Shown one piece after another: positions 26,466 to 33,951 of a stretch of 44,855 nt of DNA; position 1 is the stretch's first letter; each line of letters begins with the position of its first letter. The notes under the pieces are model-generated. The model did no database searches, had not been told where the DNA came from, and was given only the letters and a program-made list of their open reading frames with translations. The position numbers and the translations under genes were made by a program. The stretch comes from a virus: IMG/VR virus record IMGVR_UViG_3300026455_000020, positions 1-44,855 of that record, one strand, 5' to 3'.

Positions 26466-28835
26466 TTATGCACTATTATTTGAAGTTTGTCTAGTGTATT
26501 TGGCTGTCTTGCTCAAATAATCCACAGCGTCTGATTGATGTGAGACTAATTGACTCATATTCATATTTAACTGATTTAACAGGTCTACCATCTCTTTGCT
26601 GGACGCATCGGATACTTTTACGTTTCCAGGTGCTCCTTCTTTTTGCTCAGACTTCATAGAGCTCTTGATGGTTTCGCTTAATTTATTAATGTTATTATTC
26701 AGTTGATCTAAATTAGTGTTATTCAAATCTTTAAATGCACTAGTTGTTGTAGTAATTTCTTCTCTAAGATTTTTTAATTTAATAACACCTGCATCGATAC
26801 TTGAACCCACTGCCTCTGGGAACATTAATTTTGAATAATCTACATCCTTTAATGCCGTTTTAAGTGCATTAACTTCTTGATTTAACTTTGCTACAGGTTC
26901 GGCAGCATTTGTCTCTGGAGGTTTTGGTGCATTTGCTTTTGGTATTTCTGCACCAGGTACTGTATTTTTAGTATTTTCCGTTTGTGCATTAGCGGCCGCA
27001 TTTGTTTTTGTCTTTAAAAAGTCTGGAGTTAGAAAATCAACAACTTCATCTTTATAAATGATTAATCCTGCTGTTGTTGCTATTGCCCAGGCCCATGGAT
27101 TCTTTATAGTGGAAACAATTTTTTCTAGTTTTCCGGCTTTTGCAACATCTTCTGCGGCTTCTGCGGCTGCTCCTGGCTTAACTGGTTCTCCTTTAGGAGT
27201 TTTAGGTTCACCACCTTTAGGTTCACCGCCACCTTTTTTCATTTCTTCATATTTTTTATAATCCATGCCAGCGGCTTTTGCACCAGCATAACCTATTGCA
27301 GTACCTACACCAGCCTTAATAAGAGCATCTGCAATCTCTTTACCTAGTGCGGCTCCAAACAATACTGGAATTCTTGCGGCTGGATCTAACTTAGCAAATT
27401 TTTCAGCGGCTGCTTCTGCACCACTTGCCGCCGATTTTAATCCAGTTGCGGTTAAATCTAGTACGCCACTTTCAATAAATGACTTCTTAAATGAATTTTG
27501 TACATTAGTTAATGTCTGATCTAAACCTGCTACTGCTCTTGTTGGGTCTGTCTTAGATGCAGCCAGACGTTTTTCTTGTTCTTCCTTGGCCATTGCGGCT
27601 GCTTTTTGCGAGTCGCCCATGCCTTGTAATACTGCTTTACCTAACATTGGAGTCATTTGACCCATAGTTGCCATTGCGGCGGCTGTTCTTCTTTCGCCTT
27701 CGCTGATATTTTCGCTGGCTTTGGCGGCTTTACTAAATCCAGCGTTCATATCGTCGACAGCAGACTTAGATCCGTTAAAAATTTCTCGGCCCATTTTACT
27801 AGCATCAACGCCTGCACTTTGCATTGTCAATGCAAATTGTCTTGCTTCAGCAGTTACAGCAACACCACCGCCAGCAATAATATCTTTAAAGCCTGCGGCC
27901 ATTTTACCAGTTGGATCTAGTTGTTCTAACTGTTTAATTTTAGCATTAACTGCCGCCTGTTGGTCTGCATCTAATTTGCCTAATGCTAATTTCATTCTAG
28001 CATCACGTTGAGATGATTTATTGGCTTCATCTATCTGTTGTCTAGATAATCCTGTTGCCTTTGATAGTCTGTCTAGTTCTTCGTTATATTTTTCTTGACC
28101 TGCAACAATTTCATCAGTGCTCATCTTTGACAAGCGACCGTTGCGTTGTTGTTGTTCCATGTAACTAGCATTATATGTTGCTAGTTCATCCATACTAAAT
28201 CCAAGCGCGGCAAATTTTTGACCGCTCTGTGCCATAAACTTGCCTTGTGTTTCAGCAAACTTAGTAGCACCAGCAGTGGCAGATCCAAACGCCATAGCCA
28301 GCGATTGGCTGTTTTCTTTTACAGTTTTTCCAAAAATTTCTAAAGGAAGTCTTGCTTCACCTGCTGATAGTTGTGCTTGTAACAATGAATCACCTAAGTC
28401 AATACCAGATCCACTTAGTGTTCTAAAAATTTGTATTTGATCTTCTAATGTTCCGCCAAATTGCTGAACTACATCGCTAACGCCCTTGATGTTTGCGCCG
28501 GGCATTTGTGCCAGTACACCAGAAAAATCTTTAATTGTAGGAGTAGTATTTGAAAATGTTTTAGCAAATGAGTCTGCACCAAGAGATACAGCATCTCCTG
28601 CTAGTTTCATTCGTGCCTTATATTCTTTTTCAGTTTCAGCACCTTTTCGCATTTGCTCAGCCCGAGCATCATTGTCTCCTGCGCCACCGCCACCGCCGGG
28701 CGTGGCACCAGGTTTTCCGCCTGCAGGTATTCCGCTTTTATTAATTGCCGCAAGTATCTGTCTAAGAGTCGAGTCTTCGGCAGCGTTTTCTACAATAACT
28801 GTTCCTACTCCAGGAACTATGGCTTTTACTGACAT
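26466..28835 (-). CDS. Tape-measure-like protein (gp29-type role)
   Basis: 789 residues. The sequence is Ala/Lys/Gly-rich and almost all helical, with weakly hydrophobic stretches near residues 475-515 (VLFGAALGKEIADALIKAG) and 580-600 (NPWAWAIATTAGLIIYKD), as expected for tape-measure proteins that cross the cell envelope. A Gly-rich linker lies at 37-55 and a Pro/Lys linker near 540. The C-terminal 180 residues are heptad-like. It is divergent from the gp26/gp51 genes. By family knowledge tape-measure length sets tail length. T4 gp29 is 590 residues, so a longer tail is suggested if this is its counterpart. No sequence motif is unique to gp29, so the call rests on composition and place. Confidence 0.65.
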   Translation of the reverse strand: MSVKAIVPGVGTVIVENAAEDSTLRQILAAINKSGIPAGGKPGATPGGGGGAGDNDARAEQMRKGAETEKEYKARMKLAGDAVSLGADSFAKTFSNTTPTIKDFSGVLAQMPGANIKGVSDVVQQFGGTLEDQIQIFRTLSGSGIDLGDSLLQAQLSAGEARLPLEIFGKTVKENSQSLAMAFGSATAGATKFAETQGKFMAQSGQKFAALGFSMDELATYNASYMEQQQRNGRLSKMSTDEIVAGQEKYNEELDRLSKATGLSRQQIDEANKSSQRDARMKLALGKLDADQQAAVNAKIKQLEQLDPTGKMAAGFKDIIAGGGVAVTAEARQFALTMQSAGVDASKMGREIFNGSKSAVDDMNAGFSKAAKASENISEGERRTAAAMATMGQMTPMLGKAVLQGMGDSQKAAAMAKEEQEKRLAASKTDPTRAVAGLDQTLTNVQNSFKKSFIESGVLDLTATGLKSAASGAEAAAEKFAKLDPAARIPVLFGAALGKEIADALIKAGVGTAIGYAGAKAAGMDYKKYEEMKKGGGEPKGGEPKTPKGEPVKPGAAAEAAEDVAKAGKLEKIVSTIKNPWAWAIATTAGLIIYKDEVVDFLTPDFLKTKTNAAANAQTENTKNTVPGAEIPKANAPKPPETNAAEPVAKLNQEVNALKTALKDVDYSKLMFPEAVGSSIDAGVIKLKNLREEITTTTSAFKDLNNTNLDQLNNNINKLSETIKSSMKSEQKEGAPGNVKVSDASSKEMVDLLNQLNMNMSQLVSHQSDAVDYLSKTAKYTRQTSNNSA

Positions 28836-28859
28836 AATTTTTCCGTCAAAAACTGCGTA

Positions 28860-28867
28860 TATAAATA
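28860..28867 (+). promoter_or_regulatory. Late promoter with exact T4 consensus (TATAAATA)
   Basis: An exact TATAAATA, followed by TAATGACAC, 42 bases before the ATG of the gp26 gene. GGAG at 28895 is its ribosome site. Confidence 0.75.
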
Positions 28868-28886
28868 TAATGACACAGCAGTATAT

Positions 28887-28894
28887 TATTTAGT
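28887..28894 (-). promoter_or_regulatory. Predicted late promoter of the tape-measure gene (ACTAAATA)
   Basis: The minus strand reads ACTAAATAAT, 52 bases before the ATG at 28835. It points left while the plus-strand promoter at 28860 points right, so the two fire toward each other. Confidence 0.45.
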
Positions 28895-28908
28895 TGGAGT
28901 AAAAACAC

Positions 28909-29775
28909 ATGGAAAATCAAGTAGCAGTACCGCAAAACCCGTTGAAGAAGTACTTTAGACAACCGAAGCTCTATGTTCGTTTGCCTAGTTCTGGTAATTT
29001 TTATCCACCAGGCACGTTAGAACCTACACAAAATATGGAGTTTCCAGTTTATGCTATGACTGCTAGAGATGAAATTTCTATTAAAACACCAGACGCATTG
29101 TTAAATGGTCAAAGTACTGTTGATGTTATTCAAAGTTGTATGCCTAATATTAAAAATGCCTGGGCAATTCCTAGTATTGATATTGATGCTATATTAATTG
29201 CTATTCGTATTGCAACATATGGCGAACAAATTGATGTAGATATTGCTATTCCAAACATATCAGAAACAAAAACGTATACTACTGACCTACGATTAGCGTT
29301 AGATAAACTGTTAGATGCTACATTTGATCCAGAAGTTCGAATTAATGATGAATTAACTGCATTTTTACGTCCATTATCCTATGAAGAATTTACTAAAAGT
29401 TCTTTAAAAAGTTTAGAAGAACAACGAATTTTTACTATTGTTAACAGTCAAGAACTAACAGAAGAACAAAAGATTGCTCAATTTAATAAGAGTTTTAAAG
29501 CATTAACTGAAATTACCATGAGATCAGTGGCCAATGGATTAGTCAAAGTTGTTACGCCTGAAGGCGAAGTAAGTGATCCAGCATTTATTAAAGAGTTTAT
29601 CGATAATGCTGACAAAGAATTTTATACTAAAATCATCGATCACTTGGAAAAACAACGCATTAAGTTTCAAATGCCGTCGTTTAAAATTCAAACTACAGCA
29701 GAAGAGCAAGCTCAAGGTGCTCCTGCTGAATTTGAAACTCCTATAGGACTAGACGCTTCAAATTTTTTCGCGTAA
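28909..29775 (+). CDS. 26: Baseplate hub protein gp26 (T4_baseplate family)
   Basis: 288 residues. The T4 gp26 family pattern is plain: YVRLPSSGNFYPPG at about 22-36, VYAMTARDEISIKTPDALLNG at about 46-67 (given in part) and VIQSCMP. In T4 gp26 takes part in assembly of the central baseplate hub. The stop at 29773-29775 is preceded by A AAT TTT TTC, a -1 slippery site that would carry ribosomes into gp51. The gene stands beside the tape-measure candidate, as do the frameshifted tail-assembly chaperone genes of lambda. It has an exact late promoter and a GGAG ribosome site. Confidence 0.9.
   Translation: MENQVAVPQNPLKKYFRQPKLYVRLPSSGNFYPPGTLEPTQNMEFPVYAMTARDEISIKTPDALLNGQSTVDVIQSCMPNIKNAWAIPSIDIDAILIAIRIATYGEQIDVDIAIPNISETKTYTTDLRLALDKLLDATFDPEVRINDELTAFLRPLSYEEFTKSSLKSLEEQRIFTIVNSQELTEEQKIAQFNKSFKALTEITMRSVANGLVKVVTPEGEVSDPAFIKEFIDNADKEFYTKIIDHLEKQRIKFQMPSFKIQTTAEEQAQGAPAEFETPIGLDASNFFA
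29760..29766 (+). promoter_or_regulatory. -1 ribosomal frameshift site (A AAT TTT)
   Basis: The heptamer AAATTTT is in the X-XXY-YYZ phase of the gp26 frame (tca aat ttt ttc gcg taa), three codons before the stop. Slipping back one base places both tRNAs on AAA and TTT. A possible hairpin CTCTT/AAGAG lies downstream at about 29778-29810. Confidence 0.75.
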
Positions 29776-29999
29776 AGCTCTTCAGCCTAACACTCGAAGA
29801 CGCACTAAGAGTAGTTGAGGGGCTAGATAAAGAAGCAAAGTCCATAAGAACCGAATTGTTTAAATTGTGCTGGTATATGAGAGGTAGCATCACCATAGAT
29901 GACGCATTTGCATTATCCTATGAAGATCGTGAAATCATATCGAATATTATCAAAGAGAATTTAGAAACTACTAAGAAATCAGGATTACCCTTTTTCTAA
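29766..29999 (+). CDS. 51: gp51-like baseplate hub assembly protein, made as gp26-gp51 -1 frameshift extension
   Basis: 77 residues read in the -1 frame from the slippery site: FRVKLFSLTLEDALRVVEGL at the start, then WYMRGSITIDDAFALSYEDR, then a TTKKSGLPFF end. The MRG-x-I-x-I-DDA and ETTKKSGLPF patterns are those of T4-like gp51, a catalyst of hub assembly. A stop codon in this frame lies shortly upstream (about 29729). Between it and the conserved part there is no ATG or GTG; the first TTG is well inside the domain. Expression as a 363-residue gp26-gp51 fusion is therefore inferred, analogous to lambda gpG-T. The domain is too short to appear as a free-standing gene. Confidence 0.8.
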   Translation, partial: FRVKLFSLTLEDALRVVEGLDKEAKSIRTELFKLCWYMRGSITIDDAFALSYEDREIISNIIKENLETTKKSGLPFF

Positions 30000-30442
30000 T
30001 ACTTCAAGATTCACTGCGTTCATCTGTTCATCGCTTCGCTCGAACTATTTGTTTTATTTTAATTATAGAGCATTATTAAGTGCGAAGCACTTTAGCATTA
30101 TCCAGATTGTTCAGTCACACTTCGCCCGCACAGGGCAAAGTTAAAAACATTATCCGAGTTGCACAATGTCACACAGCGTTAGAGCATTACAGTGGCGGTT
30201 GTCCGGTACCACGAGCTCCGTCTTATCACAACGGCGGTAAACAAATATACGCTATCATACTTGCTTACGTGAGGTTTTTCTCCTCTCCTTGAGCCTTTTC
30301 TTCTTAAAACAGCAAAACCGCGGCAATTTGCGATCCTCGTCCTGTTAAGGATAGTTGCTGAGTACTCTTAACGGCAAGAGAATTCCGTCCCTGCGACCCG
30401 AGGTCCAGGTATAGAGCGCACGAATTTAGCCTGCGCTAGCCA
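30000..30442. ncRNA. Candidate structured RNA in the convergent gap after gp51
   Basis: 443 bases with no credible gene on either strand. Two 60-base lines (30181-30240 and 30361-30420) each count 33 G/C, well above the AT-rich flanks. Stems include AAGTGC/GCACTT (30078-30092), GCCC/GGGC near 30125, GTGG-CGG/CCG-CCAC (30192-30212), CTGTTAAG/CTTAACGG (30342-30374) and GCGCA/TGCGC (30416-30436). TAGAGCATTA occurs twice (30066, 30180) and an imperfect CATTATCC...TCACAC repeat twice (30096, 30148). No known RNA family is recognised, and the strand is uncertain: on the minus strand a late-promoter-like GGCTAAATTC lies at 30422-30431. Confidence 0.45.
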
Positions 30443-30886
30443 TTAACCGTTTGATTTTGCCTGTGCTTGTTCTAATAAACGCTGTCTTAGTATATTTGAT
30501 CCGCCTACTCTAACATTAATAATACCGTTATAGTAGTCGTCAGTTTCTAAAACCCTACGTTCGAACTGCTCTCTTGCCTCTAGATAAGACATTTCTGCCT
30601 TGGATTTGCAAAAATAAAGTATTTCTCTTGTGAATTTTTCTGGACCTAGTGCGTGGACGTCTGCTTGTAATCTCTCAGATGAGCCCCAATATTCGCGCCA
30701 ATCGCTTTCTACTGTGCTACGTCTTTTGAGTTTTTTGCCTTTGAGTGGTGGTTTTGTACGCTTAAACTGTGCTAGTTTTTTGCCTATATATTTCTGTCCA
30801 GATTGGTTGTTAGTGATGAGATAAACAAAGCCTATAACGCCTTCGGGTATTTCTTCAACTAATACATTTTGATAGTGCCACGACAT
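30443..30886 (-). CDS. GIY-YIG endonuclease (SegE-like)
   Basis: 147 residues from the ATG at 30886 (MSWHYQNVLVEEIP); an ATG two codons upstream is also possible and neither has a strong ribosome site. The nuclease core has GFVYLI and YIGKK, the two halves of the GIY-YIG motif, at about residues 19-37. YWGSS, FTREIL and YLEAREQFER follow, which supply the usual Arg and Glu, and YYN lies near the end. Relatives of T4 SegE with this layout are common in T4-like phages, where some are free-standing homing nucleases and others are fixed phage genes. It shares a transcript direction with gp46/gp47 and borders the candidate RNA region. Confidence 0.8.
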   Translation of the reverse strand: MSWHYQNVLVEEIPEGVIGFVYLITNNQSGQKYIGKKLAQFKRTKPPLKGKKLKRRSTVESDWREYWGSSERLQADVHALGPEKFTREILYFCKSKAEMSYLEAREQFERRVLETDDYYNGIINVRVGGSNILRQRLLEQAQAKSNG

Positions 30887-30901
30887 GCACATATATACCA
30901 G

Positions 30902-31129
30902 TTACTCTGAATCATCTTGTGTCGTTTTGGCCTTTTTGTTTAATCGCCGCTGTGCCTGTATTTCCATTCGCCTTTTTGTGCATAAATCGCGTATGTCTCG
31001 CAGATATTCGCGAGCCTGTTGACTGGATGCAAAGTATCCATAACGTTCAAATCGTTCGTTCCAGCGTGAATATTCGATAAACGCTTTAACTAACTGGTCG
31101 TGAGTGTCGTCTTTGATGTCGTCAGTCAT
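30902..31129 (-). CDS. Small conserved protein downstream of gp46
   Basis: 75 residues, highly charged and helical (LVKAFIEYSRWNERFERYG at about 13-31, then ARE-x-LRDIRDLCTKRRMEI). It overlaps the end of gp46 by 8 bases and so is probably translationally coupled. I recall a small protein of this type beside gp46 in aquatic T4-like phages, of unknown function. Binding to gp46/gp47 is only a guess from the linkage. Confidence 0.7.
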   Translation of the reverse strand: MTDDIKDDTHDQLVKAFIEYSRWNERFERYGYFASSQQAREYLRDIRDLCTKRRMEIQAQRRLNKKAKTTQDDSE

Positions 31130-32903
31130 AAACTTCTATGTCGTTAGCATAACTTGTGAACCCGTTTTCTTTTATTACCTTGAGCACGTTGTTCACTCGA
31201 CCCACTAATTCATCCCTATGAGAAATTAGATAGATGTTCTTATTACGTTCTCTGCCCATTTTCTTCAAAACACCCAGAGAGTTTTCAACGCCATTGGCGT
31301 CCATACCGCTATCGATAAGTTCATCTATGAATAAGAGATTAATGTTCTGGTATAATGATTCCCAGACATCGCGGAACGCCCACGACAATCCTAAGATTAA
31401 GCGATTCCTTTCTCCTCGTGACAGGTTATCAAAATCTAAGTCCTGCCCGAGTTGGGTTATTTCTACCGTTAGGTCATTTTGGAATACAACGGTGTGAGGT
31501 AGACCCACCTTATCAAGGTAATAAGTCAGACGGTTATTCAAGTAAGCAAGATTTTGATCTATAATCTTCTTACGAATAAACGAATCTTTTGAAGTTAACA
31601 GTTTTAATAAAAACTCTTGATGCTCTTTCATTAGATTTAAACTGTTAACAGAGTCCCACGCTACTTCTTGAAGTGCAGTATTCTCTAATTCAGTAATCTG
31701 CTCTTGGTAAGTATCGCGTTCTTCTTGTTTATTTTTTAATTGTACAGCAAGGCTATCTAAATTAGACCTATGATTATAGGCTTCGTTTAGTGTGTCATAG
31801 AAAGTCTGTGGACGACCGTTGATGTCTCCAATAGACTCAAGTTCCTTTATAATCAACTCGAGATCTCCCGCTACCTTGGACAAGTATGTATCTGCATCAG
31901 CGAGATTTTTCTCTGCCGCTTTAATCATTTCTTCATGTTTATGATCGTGCAGTTCTTGTTCACACGCAGGACAAGTCTTGTGTTCTAGTCGTTCTACTTC
32001 TTTCTGATACTTTCGTACAGTTTTATCAGCCTGCATCACAGCAGTTTCTAAGGTAGCCTTTTCTTTGTTAAGACTTTTAATTCTAGCCGCTTGTTCGTCA
32101 TATACTTTTAACTTTTCATGCTGTGCAATTTCTGCATCAATATCCACGCCAGCCAGCTCATCTATGGCTTTTTGTATTTTACTAATGTCTGCATCTTTAC
32201 TACGTTGCCAAGCCGCTTGTTTTAATTTTAAACTGTCGATGCTTTCTTGAATTTTATCATTGCTTTTCTTTACAGCATCAATTCTAGCACTTTCCTGTGT
32301 AATTTCTTCTTTAGTAATACGTACTTGCTCTTTGAGAGTTTCTGCTTTTTCACTTAAAAGTGTAATACCTAGTAATTGTTCAATAATTACACGCTGGTCG
32401 TTGGCCCGCATACTAAGAAATGGCTCAGTATAAGTGTTCAATGCAACAATGTGCTTGAACATATCATGACTCATGCCTAGTAATTCATCAATATCTTTCT
32501 GTGTTTCTCGACTATCGCCTTGACCTTCGTCATCTACATCTGCATTTTCTTGTTCTTGCTCGTCGACATAGAATTTTAATATGTTAGGTTTGCGCCCACG
32601 TTCGATTCTGTATAAACGTCCGTCTTTTTCAAACTCAACAGTAACTAACATATTCTTAGAATTAATCTTGTTAATAAGATTATCCTTCTTAATGTTAGTC
32701 AACGCCTGTCCGTAAAGCCCATAACTTAGTGCATTTACGATAGTGGTCTTACCCGTGCCGTTTCGAGAGCCGGAATCGTCACCTCCTTGGTCCAAGTTCT
32801 CGCCTAAGACGAGGGTAAGTTGTTCTTTACCAAAATCTACTGCCTGTGTAGCATTACCTACACTCATGAAATTTTTAACTGTTAAGTCTTTTATTCTAAT
32901 CAT
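31122..32903 (-). CDS. 46: Recombination endonuclease subunit gp46 (Rad50/SbcC family)
   Basis: 593 residues. The P-loop SRNGTGKTT lies at about 46-54, coiled-coil arms run through 185-310 and 320-440, and CPAC at 311-314 is the zinc hook. The signature LSRGERNRL is at about 494-502 and the Walker B LLFIDEL at about 523-529. With gp47 it forms the Mre11/Rad50-like complex that resects double-strand ends for recombination-dependent replication. It overlaps gp47 by 4 bases (ATGA), so synthesis is coupled. Compared with T4 gp46 (560 residues) it has a small acidic insertion near 115-135 (VDEQEQEN and DDEGQGD). Confidence 0.95.
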   Translation of the reverse strand: MIRIKDLTVKNFMSVGNATQAVDFGKEQLTLVLGENLDQGGDDSGSRNGTGKTTIVNALSYGLYGQALTNIKKDNLINKINSKNMLVTVEFEKDGRLYRIERGRKPNILKFYVDEQEQENADVDDEGQGDSRETQKDIDELLGMSHDMFKHIVALNTYTEPFLSMRANDQRVIIEQLLGITLLSEKAETLKEQVRITKEEITQESARIDAVKKSNDKIQESIDSLKLKQAAWQRSKDADISKIQKAIDELAGVDIDAEIAQHEKLKVYDEQAARIKSLNKEKATLETAVMQADKTVRKYQKEVERLEHKTCPACEQELHDHKHEEMIKAAEKNLADADTYLSKVAGDLELIIKELESIGDINGRPQTFYDTLNEAYNHRSNLDSLAVQLKNKQEERDTYQEQITELENTALQEVAWDSVNSLNLMKEHQEFLLKLLTSKDSFIRKKIIDQNLAYLNNRLTYYLDKVGLPHTVVFQNDLTVEITQLGQDLDFDNLSRGERNRLILGLSWAFRDVWESLYQNINLLFIDELIDSGMDANGVENSLGVLKKMGRERNKNIYLISHRDELVGRVNNVLKVIKENGFTSYANDIEVYD

Positions 32904-33904
32904 AGGTTATTATAAATCGCGAGTAATACTTTAGGATCGTATGTGTCGCTTTGTATGCTGGCAATTTGATTACTAACAATTTGATCTACACTTTCAAACT
33001 GTTGGACATCAAGGTTAGTGTTAATTTCTACGTCTTTCTTCTCAGGAATTAATGTAAGTTCTCTGATATTTTCCTGAGCCATAAATGTTTCTTTAATAAA
33101 ACTGGCTTCTTCGAAACTAATATCAATATCAATACCTACACGTAGATATGTTTTAGGAAGAATTAGTGTTTCGGATTCGTCAATAAGTTGACTCAGTTTT
33201 ACAGTCTTAAACTTAGGAGCATCGTTCCAAACTTTATACACAGGCTTCTTTCCGTGTTCTAAAATCATCATGCCTCTGTCGTCGTCCCAAGCATCTGCAT
33301 AGTTGTGCGGAAACGCATTACCAATGTAAACAATATTTTCTTTTGCTTGGCGTTTATGAAAGTGCCCGCTGAATACATATTCAGGGTTCTTAAAGTTGCT
33401 GGCCTGTAACTCACCGTGGTCCGGCATCTGCACCATTGCGTTCATCATAAACAACGGAAGTTCAAAGTGTCCAAACACATAACGACTTTTTAACTTTTCC
33501 ATCTTTTTCCACTCATCGCCTACTAACCAAGGAACTAGTGTAACATCATCTATGGTAGTAATTTCGCTGATAACAGTTACTCCTGGAATATGTCTGCCCC
33601 AGTCAACTGAGTGTACATCACGCTTATCCTTATAGTATAAGTCGTGATTGCCTGGAAAGAAGTAAAACTGATCAAATGCCTTGCCCAGTTTTTCTAAACA
33701 GCGGATTGAACTGTGCATAGTCAACATATTAAGACTGTTTCGATTGTGATGCCAATCGCCTAGGAAGATGCCAGTATCACATCCTTCCTTTTTAGCCTCA
33801 GCAATAAACCAATCTACGAATTCTTCGCAGTCCTGATTATGTGTACTAGAGTTCGATTTTAATCCAAAGTGTATGTCTGTAAAACACGCAACTTTTTTAA
33901 ACAT
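32900..33904 (-). CDS. 47: Recombination endonuclease subunit gp47 (Mre11/SbcD family)
   Basis: 334 residues. All metallophosphoesterase motifs are visible: TDIHFG (Asp10, His12), LGDWHHN (Asp50), GNHDLY (Asn86, His87), FGHFE (His146) and SGHFHKR (His181, His183). It provides the Mn-dependent nuclease activity of the gp46/gp47 complex. Length is close to that of T4 gp47 (339). A sigma70 promoter with consensus hexamers lies just upstream and overlaps the end of gp55, and AAGGAT precedes the ATG. Confidence 0.95.
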   Translation of the reverse strand: MFKKVACFTDIHFGLKSNSSTHNQDCEEFVDWFIAEAKKEGCDTGIFLGDWHHNRNSLNMLTMHSSIRCLEKLGKAFDQFYFFPGNHDLYYKDKRDVHSVDWGRHIPGVTVISEITTIDDVTLVPWLVGDEWKKMEKLKSRYVFGHFELPLFMMNAMVQMPDHGELQASNFKNPEYVFSGHFHKRQAKENIVYIGNAFPHNYADAWDDDRGMMILEHGKKPVYKVWNDAPKFKTVKLSQLIDESETLILPKTYLRVGIDIDISFEEASFIKETFMAQENIRELTLIPEKKDVEINTNLDVQQFESVDQIVSNQIASIQSDTYDPKVLLAIYNNL

Positions 33905-33921
33905 TATAATCCTTTTTGGTT

Positions 33922-33951
33922 ATTATAGCAAAAATACAACAGCCGTGTCAA
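33922..33951 (-). promoter_or_regulatory. Predicted sigma70 promoter for gp47-gp46
   Basis: On the minus strand TTGACA and TATAAT, both perfect, are 18 bases apart. The -35 overlaps the gp55 stop codon. It would allow early or middle expression of 47, 46 and the small genes beyond without gp55. Confidence 0.75.

Noticed and set aside
30080-30292. Plus-strand open frame of about 70 codons in the gap after gp51
   Set aside because: It has no ATG at the start, no ribosome site, unusual codon use and no recognisable sequence; the same bases form repeats and hairpins.
30000-30442. tRNA, tmRNA or group I intron in the gap
   Set aside because: No T-arm consensus, CCA-type acceptor pairing, tmRNA tag frame or intron core elements could be found by eye on either strand.
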